From NCBI GenBank assembly GCA_021791235.1, contig JAJYXA010000334.1:1-20934 (forward strand): a stretch of DNA of 20,934 nucleotides, written 5' to 3'. The stretch comes from Pseudomonadota bacterium (GTDB lineage Bacteria > Pseudomonadota > Gammaproteobacteria > Burkholderiales > Thiobacillaceae). Shown piece by piece: positions 6,824 through 15,464 of the stretch. Positions within the stretch are counted from its first letter, which is position 1; every line of letters starts with the position of its first letter. The notes under the pieces are model-generated. The model saw nothing but the letters and a program-made list of their open reading frames with translations. It did no database searches and had not been told where the DNA came from. A program made the translations under genes and the position numbers.

Positions 6824-8815
6824 ATGCCGCTTTCCTTTATTGCCAAGCCTTCATCCATGAGCGACCTTCTCCGTTCCGGCCGTTATCCCGATCGACAAAT
6901 TCTCAGCGTGGCGATCTTGGTATTGCTGGTGTCGCTGGTGGCCGAGTGGCTGATCGACAGCGTCACAGCCGTGAAGCTTGAACCCGGCATATTCACGCAA
7001 GCCATCGGATGGGAGGGCATAGCGCAACACCTTCTGCTGGCCATGGCGGGCACTCTGTTCTTGTATCGTTATATCAAACGCTTCACCCCGTGGAATAGGG
7101 ATCCGCAAGCCATGTTAATCGAGGCTCTGCGCAAGGATGAGCTGATACTGCCGCATGAAGGTGACGGGATCCAAGGGCAGGACAACCAGGGCCGGATGCC
7201 TCTTAAGAATGCAGCAGTAGCCAAGCAGATGCTTGGTTACGGGGGTATGGACCGGAACATAGCCCATTACCTCGCACCGCGCGGCAAATTTGAAGGACGT
7301 TCATTGCCCATTTGGGAGGCCGATCAGATCGCCGGCACAGCGGGCGCCCTCAAAGACAACACGGCGCACAAACAGAACGAAGCACTCCTCGCCGGGTGGC
7401 AGCATCTCTTCGATCATACTGAGTGGGGTGTAATTGTCTGTAACGTTGAGACAGAGAAAATCGACCTCATGAATCCTGCGTTCGCCCGAATGCATGGTTA
7501 CAGCTTGGAAGAACTCGCCGGCCGGCCGATTACTGAAATATTCTCGGAAGAGGGCGGTACGGATCTTTTCCATAATATTTGCAAGACCCACGAGAGGGGC
7601 CACTACAGCTGGGAATCGTGGCATGTGCGCAAGGATGGCAGTCGCTTTCCGGTACAGATCGATGCCACTGCAGTGAAAAATGAGGCTGGCCAGGTCCTCT
7701 TTCATGTTGTCAATGTGCAGGACATCACGGCACGCCGCCAGGCTGAAGACATCCTGCGCAAGAGCGAAGCCCGTCTTCGTGCCCAAACCCAGAGCATGCT
7801 GGGAAGTTGGGTGTTGAATGCATCCAATCACACCCTGGAGTTTTCGGCTGAAAACTATCGCATATTCGGCCTGCCCCCGGCTACCCCCCTCAATTTCCAA
7901 ACCATCCTTAAGCGCATTCATCCCCGTGACCGCGCCTATGTTGTCGAGGCTTGGCGGTCCGCCATGGAAGGCGAGCCCTATGATGTGCAGCATCGAATCC
8001 TGATCGATGGCCGGGTGAAGTGGGTGCGCGAACGCGTAGAGCTGGAATATGCTGCCGATGGCAGCTTGCTGCGCGGCATTGGTATCACCCAGGATATTAC
8101 CGAGCCGCATGAGGATGAACTGCTGAAGTCCCGGCAAAACTTGCGTGAACTCGCCGCGCACCATGAGAAAGTCCGGGAAGAGGAACGCACCCGCATCGCC
8201 CGGGAAATTCACGATGAACTCGGGCAGTACCTTACGGCCCTGCGGATCGATATAGCCATGCTCAGGATCCGCTTTGGCGAGAGAAATCCCGAGCTGAAGC
8301 GCCAGGTCGCCGCCATGAATAAAACCATCGATACCACCATAGGCGTGGTACGCGATCTGGCGACTTCATTGCGTCCCGGGGCGCTCGACATGGGCCTGGT
8401 TTCGGCAGCCGAATGGCTGCTTTCCGGATTTAAGGAACGCACCCAGATCCGTTGCAACCTGCATGCCCCCCGTGAGCACCTGGAACTCGACGAGGAGCGT
8501 GGCACGGCTGCATTCCGCATCCTGCAAGAGTCCCTCACCAACATCGCCCGCTACGCGAAGGCTGCAGAGGTAAACGTGCGTATCGAATTGGTCAGCGGCG
8601 TCCTCGAAATGGATATCCGCGATGATGGTGTCGGCTTCGACGATACGGAAGCCCGAAGCCGCAAGACCTTCGGCCTGATGGGCATGCGTGAGCGGTCGCT
8701 GCAGTTTGGCGGCGAGTTCAGGGTAGACTCCAGGCCAGGTTCCGGGACAACCGTGCGAATACGAATTCCATGTACAGGGGAAACGCTTGATGATCCGCAT
8801 CCTCATTGGCGATGA
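6824..8815 (+). CDS. NarL-family PAS sensor histidine kinase
   Basis: The 663-residue product is the sensor of a two-component pair with the next gene. Two membrane segments (about 26-46 and 66-84) flank a short loop. A linker leads to a PAS domain (about 188-305, N-P-A-F-A-R-M-H-G-Y core, ending D-I-T-A-R-R) and a second PAS of the PAS_3 type (about 315-425, ending G-I-T-Q-D-I-T-E). A HisKA_3 dimerisation domain has the phospho-accepting H463 in R-E-I-H-D-E-L-G-Q, and a HATPase domain has N573 in E-S-L-T-N-I-A-R plus D-D-G-V-G-F-D and G-L-M-G-M-R-E-R motifs. This is the NarX/UhpB class. The start could instead be ATG 6857; neither start has a strong ribosome-binding site. The gene overlaps the regulator by 26 bases. 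The large cytosolic PAS part suggests an internal cue such as redox or oxygen, which is inference. Confidence 0.92.
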   Translation: MPLSFIAKPSSMSDLLRSGRYPDRQILSVAILVLLVSLVAEWLIDSVTAVKLEPGIFTQAIGWEGIAQHLLLAMAGTLFLYRYIKRFTPWNRDPQAMLIEALRKDELILPHEGDGIQGQDNQGRMPLKNAAVAKQMLGYGGMDRNIAHYLAPRGKFEGRSLPIWEADQIAGTAGALKDNTAHKQNEALLAGWQHLFDHTEWGVIVCNVETEKIDLMNPAFARMHGYSLEELAGRPITEIFSEEGGTDLFHNICKTHERGHYSWESWHVRKDGSRFPVQIDATAVKNEAGQVLFHVVNVQDITARRQAEDILRKSEARLRAQTQSMLGSWVLNASNHTLEFSAENYRIFGLPPATPLNFQTILKRIHPRDRAYVVEAWRSAMEGEPYDVQHRILIDGRVKWVRERVELEYAADGSLLRGIGITQDITEPHEDELLKSRQNLRELAAHHEKVREEERTRIAREIHDELGQYLTALRIDIAMLRIRFGERNPELKRQVAAMNKTIDTTIGVVRDLATSLRPGALDMGLVSAAEWLLSGFKERTQIRCNLHAPREHLELDEERGTAAFRILQESLTNIARYAKAAEVNVRIELVSGVLEMDIRDDGVGFDDTEARSRKTFGLMGMRERSLQFGGEFRVDSRPGSGTTVRIRIPCTGETLDDPHPHWR

Positions 8816-9419
8816 TCACGCCATCGTCCGCCAGGGACTGCGCCAGGTGCTGGCCCTGATACCGGAAGTGGAACTGGTGGGTGAGGCGAAAAATGGCTGG
8901 GAGGTCATCGAGCTGGCCCGTGCCTGTGCGCCCAGTCTGTTGCTGCTGGACATGAACATGCCCGGCCCTAACGGGGTTGAGCTGATCAAACGGATGCGCG
9001 AGGAGGCGCCGCGCTTGCCGATACTGGTGCTCTCCATGCATGGAGAAAGCCAGATTGCCGGGCGAGCCATCAAGTCCGGTGCGGCTGGCTACCTTACCAA
9101 GGACAGCGAGCCCGAAACCCTGGTTTCTGCCATCCGCCAGGTGGCGAGCGGGAGGCACTATATCGAGCCTGCTGTCGCCGAGCGCCTATTGTTCCAGCCC
9201 TCGCCAAAAGACACAGCAGAGCCGCATACCACATTATCCGACCGCGAATACCAGGTCTTCCTGATGCTCGTCCAGGGGCGAGGCGTCATTGAGATCGCCG
9301 ACGAACTCCACCTTTCCGCCAAAACGATCAGCACCCACAAAACCCGTCTGCTCAAAAAGCTCGGACTGGATAATCTCAGCGACCTCGTGCGCTACGCCCT
9401 CAAGCATGACCTGTTTTAG
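8790..9419 (+). CDS. LuxR/NarL-type response regulator
   Basis: The 209-residue product has an N-terminal receiver (about 1-120). It has acidic residues in I-G-D-D-H-A-I-V-R-Q, the phospho-acceptor aspartate in L-L-L-L-D-M-N-M-P-G-P-N-G, and the late lysine in G-Y-L-T-K-D-S-E. A LuxR-type helix-turn-helix follows (about 148-205): L-S-D-R-E-Y-Q-V-F, then I-A-D-E-L-H-L-S-A-K-T-I-S-T-H-K-T-R-L-L-K-K-L. It is the cognate regulator of the overlapping upstream kinase. ATG 8790 was chosen over the preceding TTG; an AGGGGA ribosome-binding site lies upstream. A hairpin and a perfect palindrome follow within 70 bases. Family and pairing are strong; target genes are unknown. Confidence 0.93.
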   Translation: MIRILIGDDHAIVRQGLRQVLALIPEVELVGEAKNGWEVIELARACAPSLLLLDMNMPGPNGVELIKRMREEAPRLPILVLSMHGESQIAGRAIKSGAAGYLTKDSEPETLVSAIRQVASGRHYIEPAVAERLLFQPSPKDTAEPHTTLSDREYQVFLMLVQGRGVIEIADELHLSAKTISTHKTRLLKKLGLDNLSDLVRYALKHDLF

Positions 9420-9433
9420 GCTCCTTCAATAGG

Positions 9434-9461
9434 GTTTCCGGGCACCTGCGTGCCTGGAAAC
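9434..9461 (+). terminator. Hairpin after the response regulator gene, no T-tract
   Basis: GTTTCCGGGCAC (9434-9445) pairs with GTGCCTGGAAAC (9450-9461) over 12 bp with one G-U pair and a 4-base loop. It starts 15 bases after the stop codon. There is no T-run after it, so it is probably a weak terminator or an mRNA end-stabiliser. The remaining sequence to 9658 holds no supportable gene. Confidence 0.5.
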
Positions 9462-9471
9462 TGCGATGCGA

Positions 9472-9485
9472 TAGGAATATTCCTA
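9472..9485. promoter_or_regulatory. Perfect 14-bp palindrome, candidate operator
   Basis: TAGGAATATTCCTA is identical to its own reverse complement. It lies in the 239-base gap between the response regulator gene and the chemotaxis operon, 174 bases before the operon's first ATG. Two-fold symmetry fits a dimeric regulator of the LuxR/NarL class, such as the one encoded just upstream. I did not see another copy in the window. Confidence 0.5.
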
Positions 9486-9658
9486 CATGCGATTCGTATT
9501 TGGCTGACGCATGGGGCGCGGTGTTCACTGATACCGCTTCAGATCGACGCGCCGTTATCACCCCTAGTCACTCGTACTTGGGGCTTTGCTGTGCTGATCC
9601 TGAATGAGTCTTCGGCCCTTTTTGGTCGATCCTCGGAAGTCAAAACTGGAGGCCGCCG

Positions 9659-10870
9659 ATGAAGGCGGTCGCCAGTGATCGTCGTATCGCCAGACTGGTG
9701 TGGATTTTTTGCGCCGGACTAGGTCTGTCGGGCGCTGCTGCTGCGGCTTTTCCCAGCGCAACGGTCAACCTGTTCTGGGCTTGCGCGGCAGGGCTCACTG
9801 GACTGCTCGCAGGCGGCTTCCTCGCCAGCAGGGTGCGCAATGCACTGGCGCATGCTCGGGGAGAAACAGACGAAGCCTTTCATCATCTGTCAGCGGCGCA
9901 CAGCTTTCAGGGGCTGGATGAGCTGTGCGGCCAGGTATTGCCGATCTGGAACCGCCAGATTGAAACTGCCCGTAGCCAGACCGAGACGTCCCTGGTCGAT
10001 CTCGCTACCTGCTTCGGCGACATCCATCAACGCCTCGACGCGGCGCTGGGCCTGTACCGCAGCAGTACCGGCAGTCTGTCCGATGGAAACGGCGGCGGCG
10101 AGAAGGACGTCATGACCATGCTGGAAAAAGGGCAAGGCGATTTGTCCGCCATGCTCTCATCGCTGCGTGCCGGCCTCCAGGCCAAGCAGGAGATGCTCGA
10201 TCGCATCCGTGAAGTGTCCCGGTTTTCCGATGAGCTCAAGGCCATGGCTGGTTCGGTTTCAGCCCTTGCCAATCAGACCAACCTGGTGGCGCTCAATGCC
10301 GCCATCGAGGCGGCGTGGGCGGGCGAGGCGGGCCGTGGCTTCGCCGTGATTGCGGATGAGGTACGCAAACTCTCCACCCTATCGGGGGATACCGGCAAGC
10401 AGATTACCTCTCGCGTGGAAAGCGTGACCCATGCCATCCATGGTGCAGTCGAGATTGCAGAGCGCTTTGCCGATCAGGATGCCCGCGCCATGCGGGATTC
10501 CGAGCAGCTCATCGAAGGAGTGCTCAATGTATTCCGGGGTGCGGTAGAACACTTGACCCAGGCGGCGACCCAATTCCAGCATGAGGGACAGGCGGTGCAG
10601 GAGACGGTCTCCGGCGTCATTGTCTCCCTCCAGTTTCAGGACCGGGTCAGCCAGATCCTGAACCAGACCATGGGTGACATGGCCCGTCTGGAAAACGTCC
10701 TCAACGTGAACAGGGAGCGTGGCGCCCGCGGCGAACGCGTCCCGCCCATAGACGTAGCGGCCTGGCTCGAGCAACTCTCCAGCACCTACACGACGCTTGA
10801 GCAATTGGACAACCATAAGGGCACGCAGACCAGTGCGCCTGGCAATGCAACCGAAGTCACGTTCTTTTAG
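9659..10870 (+). CDS. Short methyl-accepting chemotaxis-like protein with CheZ-like helix
   Basis: The 403-residue protein has a tight membrane hairpin (about 12-30 and 35-53) with almost no periplasmic loop and no HAMP domain. A coiled-coil region follows. The receptor tip is recognisable at about 198-240 ([22 protein letters not shown]), followed by [12 protein letters not shown]. The usual arginine of A-A-R-A-G-E is tryptophan here (W220). Farther along, F326-Q-D-R-V-S-Q-I-L resembles the CheZ active-site helix F-Q-D-L-T-G-Q-V-I, with D328 and Q332 in register. The C-terminus ends E-V-T-F-F. A GGAGG ribosome-binding site precedes ATG 9659. It heads the chemotaxis operon, eight bases before cheY. 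It may be an energy or redox receptor or a CheY-P phosphatase; both are inferences. Confidence 0.82.
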   Translation: MKAVASDRRIARLVWIFCAGLGLSGAAAAAFPSATVNLFWACAAGLTGLLAGGFLASRVRNALAHARGETDEAFHHLSAAHSFQGLDELCGQVLPIWNRQIETARSQTETSLVDLATCFGDIHQRLDAALGLYRSSTGSLSDGNGGGEKDVMTMLEKGQGDLSAMLSSLRAGLQAKQEMLDRIREVSRFSDELKAMAGSVSALANQTNLVALNAAIEAAWAGEAGRGFAVIADEVRKLSTLSGDTGKQITSRVESVTHAIHGAVEIAERFADQDARAMRDSEQLIEGVLNVFRGAVEHLTQAATQFQHEGQAVQETVSGVIVSLQFQDRVSQILNQTMGDMARLENVLNVNRERGARGERVPPIDVAAWLEQLSSTYTTLEQLDNHKGTQTSAPGNATEVTFF

Positions 10871-10878
10871 GAGCAAAC

Positions 10879-11247
10879 ATGGCCAAGACCATTCTGATCG
10901 TTGACGACTCGGCATCCATACGACAAGTCGTTGGATTGACCCTGAAAGGGGCTGGTTACGACGTTGTCGACGCGGTAGACGGCAAGGATGCGCTGAGCAA
11001 ACTGGATGGACGCAAGCTGCATCTGGTCATCAGCGACGTGAACATGCCCAACATGGACGGCATCTCCTTCGTCAAGGAAATGAAGGCCAAGCCGGCCTAC
11101 AAGTTCACCCCAGTCATCATGCTGACCACCGAAGGCAGCGAAGCCAAGAAGCGCGATGGCCAGATGGCCGGCGCAAAGGCCTGGGTGGTCAAGCCTTTCC
11201 AGCCCGCCCAGATGCTTGACGCGGTTTCGAAATTGATCATGCCGTGA
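10879..11247 (+). CDS. cheY: CheY-like single-domain response regulator
   Basis: The 122-residue protein is a receiver domain with no output domain. The acidic pair is D9-D10, the phospho-acceptor is D53 (L-V-I-S-D-V-N-M-P-N-M-D-G), the switch threonine is T83, and the lysine is K105 in A-W-V-V-K-P-F. Tryptophan stands where E. coli CheY has Y106, as in several betaproteobacterial and PilG-type regulators. It is expected to receive phosphate from the CheA encoded two genes on and to control the flagellar motor or another output. The ribosome-binding site is GGAG before ATG 10879. The gap from the previous gene is eight bases and to the STAS gene 13 bases, so they share one operon. Which motor it controls is not shown by sequence. 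Confidence 0.92.
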   Translation: MAKTILIVDDSASIRQVVGLTLKGAGYDVVDAVDGKDALSKLDGRKLHLVISDVNMPNMDGISFVKEMKAKPAYKFTPVIMLTTEGSEAKKRDGQMAGAKAWVVKPFQPAQMLDAVSKLIMP

Positions 11248-11260
11248 GACTGGGGGACGC

Positions 11261-11602
11261 ATGGAACTACATAGCGAACGACGAGAAGCCTGCCTGTGTC
11301 TACACCCGGCCGGTGAAATGACCATCTACGACGCTGCCGAACTCAAACCCGCCCTGCTTCATGCCCTGGGACAGAGTAATGAGATCGAGATCGATCTCGC
11401 CGATATCAGCGAGATCGACACCAGCGGCGTGCAGTTGCTCATGTTGATGAAGCGTGAAGCAACGGACGCCGGCAAGGCATTGACGCTTGTCGGACACAGC
11501 CCGGCTGTGCTGGAGGCATTTGAACTCCTGGGGCTGGGAAACTGGTTTGGTGATCCGCAACTGCTGCCGGCAGATGCCAGCGAGACAAGGGGGGTGGCAT
11601 GA
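11261..11602 (+). CDS. STAS-domain protein (anti-sigma-factor-antagonist-like) in the che operon
   Basis: The 113-residue protein is a single STAS domain. The family core is clear: I-E-I-D-L-A-D-I-S-E-I-D-T-S-G-V-Q-L-L, with S55 at the position phosphorylated in SpoIIAA-type proteins. This is followed by an L-T-L-V-G-H-S-P-A-V-L-E-A-F-E-L-L-G-L helix. In partner-switching systems such proteins bind anti-sigma kinases, but no such kinase gene lies in this window. STAS proteins also occur inside some proteobacterial chemotaxis operons, where their role is poorly defined. Its last codons overlap the cheA start in an ATGA arrangement, so the two are translationally coupled and probably made in matched amounts. 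It may bind a signalling-array component, which is inference. Confidence 0.88.
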   Translation: MELHSERREACLCLHPAGEMTIYDAAELKPALLHALGQSNEIEIDLADISEIDTSGVQLLMLMKREATDAGKALTLVGHSPAVLEAFELLGLGNWFGDPQLLPADASETRGVA

Positions 11603-13788
11603 GTCTGGATTTGGGCGAGGCCCTGCAAACCTTCTTCGCAGAAAGTCGTAGCTTGCTCCTGGAAATGGAGGAGGCGCTGCTGCGCCTGGAGGACGCTCCA
11701 GACGACTCCGAAGCGGTCAATGCGGTGTTCCGCGCCGCCCACACCATCAAGGGCTCATCCGGCCTGTTCGGCCTGGACGACATCGTCGCCTTCACCCACA
11801 AGGCCGAGAACGTGCTGGACCGGGTACGCAACAACGAACTGCCCCTGGATGAGGAATTGATCGGCCTGCTTCTGGCTTGCCGGGATCACATCGAGCGCCT
11901 GCTGGACTGCGCGTCCGACAACGCCGAAGTGGATAACGATATCCGCGATCAGGGCGCTGCCTTGTCCGCCCGGCTGGGTCAGTGCATGGGTGGGTCGGCG
12001 GCCGCGCTACCGATCGAAACGGAGTCTCCGGTCCAAAGCGTAGGCGGCAGCCAGGTGGCGGGCGACGTGTGGCACATTTCTGTGCGGTTCGGCCAGGACG
12101 TGCTCAGGAACGGCATGGACCCCCTGTCTTTCATCCGCTACCTGGCCACCCTGGGCGAAATCCGTCACCTCATCACCCTGGCCGATGCCCTGCCCGGCGC
12201 CGTCGAAATGGATCCGGAGTGCTGCTATCTGGGCTTCGAAATCAGCCTCAGGAGCGAGGCCGACAAGGCACGTATCGAAAGCGTGTTCGAGTTCGTGCGC
12301 GACGACTGCCAATTGCACATCCTGGCCCCCGGCAGCCGGGTGGTGGATTTTATCAAGCTGATCATGGCGTTGCCGGAAGACAAGAGCCGCTTGGGCGAGA
12401 TGTTGGTGGCCTGCGGCGCGGTGACCCAGCGGGAGTTGGACGACTCCCTGTCCATCCAGGAATGCAATAGCAATCGCCAGGAAAACGTGCAGCCCTTGGG
12501 CGAGATTCTGGTGGAACGCCAGATCGTCAGGCCGGAGCTGGTGGACGCGGCCCTGGGCAAGCAGAAGGAAGTGCGCCTTCGCCAGACCCAGGAAGCCCGC
12601 TTCATCAGGGTCCATGCCGACAAGCTGGACGAACTCATCAACCTGGTTGGCGAGCTGGTCATCGCTGGCGCCGGTGCCACCCTGCTGGCGCAGCGCCAGG
12701 GCGATGGCGCCATGCAGGAAGCCACCACCCTCATGTCGCGTCTGGTTGAGGAAATCCGCGATGGCGCGCTACGACTGCGCATGGTTCAGATCGGCGAAAC
12801 CTTCAGCCGCTTCCAGCGCGTGGTGCGCGACGTGAGCAAGGAACTGGGCAAGGACATCGAGCTGGTCATCACCGGTGCCGAGACCGAGCTGGACAAGAGT
12901 GTGGTGGAAAAGATCGGCGATCCGCTCACCCACCTGGTGAGAAATTCCATGGACCACGGCATCGAGTCGGCGGAGCGGCGGCAGGCGGCCGGCAAGCCAG
13001 CCAAGGGCAAGCTCATGCTCAACGCCTATCACGACTCCGGCAGCATCGTCATCGAAGTCGGCGACGACGGCGGTGGCTTGGACCGCGACAGGATTCTCCA
13101 GAAGGCCATCGAGCGCGGCATCGTCGGCCCAAACCACAGCCTCAGCGACCACGAAATCTACAACCTTATCTTCGAGGCAGGCTTCTCCACCGCCGACCAG
13201 GTGAGCAACCTGTCCGGCCGCGGTGTGGGCATGGACGTGGTGCGGCGCAACATCGAGTCCCTGCGCGGCACGGTGGAACTGGATAGCGTGCCGGGTGAAG
13301 GCACTACCGTCCGCATCCGGCTGCCGCTGACGCTGGCCATCATCGACGGTTTCCTGGTGGGCGTGGGTGATTCCGCCTACGTGGTTCCCCTGGAGATGGT
13401 GCTGGAGTGCGTGGAGCTGTCCGATGCAGATCGCCAGGCGCTGGCGCGCCGCGCCTATGTCAACTTGCGCGGCGAGGTGCTGCCTTTCGTGCGGCTGCGC
13501 GACCACTTCGAGGTCGATGGTCATTCAGCACGCCGCGAGAACATCGTGGTGGTGCACTACGCAGGCCACAAGGCCGGCCTGGTCGTCGATCAATTGATGG
13601 GTGAATTCCAGACGGTGATCAAGCCGCTGGGGAAAATGTTTTCAAGGGTCAAGGGCATCAGCGGATCCACCATCCTGGGAACTGGCGAAGTGGCCTTGAT
13701 CCTCGATGTGCCGTCTCTGGTTCAGCAGGCGGCGGAACGGGAAGCCGAGCTCTCCAGCCTGGCAGGCCGGGTGGCCGCGTCTGTTTAA
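11599..13788 (+). CDS. cheA: Chemotaxis histidine kinase CheA with MshEN-like insert
   Basis: The 729-residue protein has an N-terminal Hpt domain (P1, about 5-105) with phospho-accepting H48 in A-A-H-T-I-K-G-S-S-G. A middle domain (about 154-246) contains P-E-C-C-Y-L-G-F-E-I. Next are two motifs at 264-287 and 299-322 that match the MshEN tandem pattern. Dimerisation (about 330-400) and ATPase (about 400-575) domains follow, with N449 in L-V-R-N-S-M-D-H-G, 487-495 V-G-D-D-G-G-G-L-D and 538-548 L-S-G-R-G-V-G-M-D. A CheW-like P5 domain (about 580-715) ends the protein. It phosphorylates CheY and CheB and docks on receptors through CheW. It overlaps the STAS gene by four bases. All kinase motifs look intact. 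Confidence 0.96.
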   Translation: MSLDLGEALQTFFAESRSLLLEMEEALLRLEDAPDDSEAVNAVFRAAHTIKGSSGLFGLDDIVAFTHKAENVLDRVRNNELPLDEELIGLLLACRDHIERLLDCASDNAEVDNDIRDQGAALSARLGQCMGGSAAALPIETESPVQSVGGSQVAGDVWHISVRFGQDVLRNGMDPLSFIRYLATLGEIRHLITLADALPGAVEMDPECCYLGFEISLRSEADKARIESVFEFVRDDCQLHILAPGSRVVDFIKLIMALPEDKSRLGEMLVACGAVTQRELDDSLSIQECNSNRQENVQPLGEILVERQIVRPELVDAALGKQKEVRLRQTQEARFIRVHADKLDELINLVGELVIAGAGATLLAQRQGDGAMQEATTLMSRLVEEIRDGALRLRMVQIGETFSRFQRVVRDVSKELGKDIELVITGAETELDKSVVEKIGDPLTHLVRNSMDHGIESAERRQAAGKPAKGKLMLNAYHDSGSIVIEVGDDGGGLDRDRILQKAIERGIVGPNHSLSDHEIYNLIFEAGFSTADQVSNLSGRGVGMDVVRRNIESLRGTVELDSVPGEGTTVRIRLPLTLAIIDGFLVGVGDSAYVVPLEMVLECVELSDADRQALARRAYVNLRGEVLPFVRLRDHFEVDGHSARRENIVVVHYAGHKAGLVVDQLMGEFQTVIKPLGKMFSRVKGISGSTILGTGEVALILDVPSLVQQAAEREAELSSLAGRVAASV

Positions 13789-13821
13789 TTGTTGGCAATA
13801 TCAACTCTCAAAGGAGTCATC

Positions 13822-15456
13822 GTGTTCAAGAATATGAAAATTGGCATACGTCTGGGGCTGGGCTTCGGCCTGGTGGTGTTGCTGATGATTGCCATCGCAT
13901 TCGTTGGAATCGCCAGGTTGGGCAGTTTAAACACCCAAATCGAAGATCTGGTGAAGGACAAATATCCCAAAACGGTGCTGGCCAATGAGCTTGTCGGGCA
14001 GATCAATATCATCGCCCGTTCCATGCGTAACACCCTGATCATGGACAAGCAGGAACACATCAGCAAAGAGGTCGCTCGCGTCCAGGATGCCCAAAAGGTG
14101 ATCAAGGATGATCTCGACAAGCTGGATACGCTGATCCAAACCGAAAAGGGCAAGGAGATTCTTAAAGGTGTCACCGAAGCACGAGCGAAATATGTCGGTG
14201 GCGAGGATGCCTTTCTGAAACTGGTGACCGATGGCAAGAAGGAAGAGGCGAAAACCATGTTGCTGGGCGAAATTGGCCCGCTGCAGCAGGCCTACGTCGA
14301 CGCCATTGGCAACCTGATCGCATTCCAGGGTGAGTTGATGGACAAGACCGGCCAGGAGGCAATTGAGGAATACCAGAGTGCGCGTACCTTGATGCTCGCG
14401 CTGGCTGCGGCAGCCTTTGTTCTGGCAGGCATGATCGCCTTCTGGGTCACTCGCTCCATCACAAGGCCGATTAACGAAGCTGTGGGTGTGGCCAATCAAC
14501 TGGCAGAGGGCGACCTGAATGCCCGCATCGATGTGACGTCCAAAGACGAGACGGGCATGCTGCTCAGTTCCATGAAGAACATGGTGGAGAAGCTGTCCCA
14601 GATCATCACCGATGTGCGCTCTGCCGCCGATAACCTGTCCTCTGCATCCGAAGAGGTCTCGGCAACCGCGCAGTCCCTAAGCCAGGCATCAAGTGAGCAG
14701 GCTGCATCGGTGGAAGAAACCTCCGCGTCGGTGGAACAGATGTCGGCGTCGATCAACCAGAACACCGAGAACGCCAAGGTCACTGACGGCATGGCGACCA
14801 AATCCTCCACTGAAGCGGTGGAGGGCGGCGAAGCGGTGAAAGAAACCGTGGTTGCCATGAAGTCCATCGCCGAGAAGATCGGCATCATCGACGACATCGC
14901 CTACCAGACCAACCTGCTGGCGCTGAATGCCGCCATCGAAGCGGCCCGTGCCGGCGAGCATGGCAAGGGCTTTGCCGTGGTGGCGGCCGAAGTGCGCAAG
15001 CTGGCCGAACGCAGCCAGGTGGCAGCGCAGGAGATCGGCGAAGTGGCCAAGGGCAGTGTGGGCCTGGCGGAGAAGGCCGGCAAGCTGCTGGATGAAATGG
15101 TGCCGTCGATCAAGAAGACGTCCGACCTGGTGCAGGAGATCACTGCCGCGAGTGAGGAGCAGTCCTCCGGCGTGGCGCAGATCAACACCGCAATGAACCA
15201 GCTTAACCAGATCACCCAGCAGAATGCTTCCAGCTCGGAAGAGCTTGCCGCGACCGCCGAGGAAATGAGCAGCCAGGCCGAGCAACTCCAGCAGACCATG
15301 AGTTTCTTCAAGGTGGGTTCCGGGGAAACTTACAGTGCGAGCAAGGCCGCTGCCCACAAGATCAACGTGGCTCACCTGGCGCGTCCGGCGGCCAAACCGG
15401 CGGTCAGGCAAGTCGTCGCAGCATTCCCATCCGAAGCCGAATTCGTCAAATTCTAG
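13822..15456 (+). CDS. Methyl-accepting chemotaxis protein with four-helix-bundle sensor
   Basis: The product has 544 residues when GTG 13822 is the start. That start has AGGAG five bases ahead; an in-frame TTG at 13789 sits directly after the cheA stop without a site. Membrane segment one is at about 10-32. A periplasmic four-helix-bundle-like sensor (about 33-190) is rich in charged helices. Segment two is at about 190-213, then HAMP (about 214-265). The cytoplasmic coiled coil has the signalling tip at about 353-393 ([22 protein letters not shown]). The C-terminus (A-E-F-V-K-F) lacks the NWETF-type CheR/CheB tether. It is the canonical transducer of the operon. The ligand is unknown. Confidence 0.94.
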   Translation: MFKNMKIGIRLGLGFGLVVLLMIAIAFVGIARLGSLNTQIEDLVKDKYPKTVLANELVGQINIIARSMRNTLIMDKQEHISKEVARVQDAQKVIKDDLDKLDTLIQTEKGKEILKGVTEARAKYVGGEDAFLKLVTDGKKEEAKTMLLGEIGPLQQAYVDAIGNLIAFQGELMDKTGQEAIEEYQSARTLMLALAAAAFVLAGMIAFWVTRSITRPINEAVGVANQLAEGDLNARIDVTSKDETGMLLSSMKNMVEKLSQIITDVRSAADNLSSASEEVSATAQSLSQASSEQAASVEETSASVEQMSASINQNTENAKVTDGMATKSSTEAVEGGEAVKETVVAMKSIAEKIGIIDDIAYQTNLLALNAAIEAARAGEHGKGFAVVAAEVRKLAERSQVAAQEIGEVAKGSVGLAEKAGKLLDEMVPSIKKTSDLVQEITAASEEQSSGVAQINTAMNQLNQITQQNASSSEELAATAEEMSSQAEQLQQTMSFFKVGSGETYSASKAAAHKINVAHLARPAAKPAVRQVVAAFPSEAEFVKF

Positions 15457-15464
15457 GAGCGGCC

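Noticed and set aside
6604..6981. Plus-strand reading frame of 125 codons before the sensor kinase
   Set aside because: It overlaps the kinase start in another frame, has no ribosome-binding site, is rich in arginine, cysteine and serine, and resembles no protein I know. It mostly covers the divergent promoter region.
7317..7328. GCCGATCA inside the sensor kinase gene
   Set aside because: It is within coding sequence, has no -35 partner at the right spacing, and no gene start follows.
9593..9632. GCTGATCC and GTCGATCC before the chemotaxis operon as possible sigma-28 sites
   Set aside because: Neither has a -35-like element 11 bases before it, and the -10 matches are poor. The operon promoter therefore remains unassigned.
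13789..13821. TTG start at 13789 for the second receptor gene
   Set aside because: It directly abuts the cheA stop without a ribosome-binding site, while GTG 13822 has AGGAG at a suitable distance and gives a normal receptor N-terminus.
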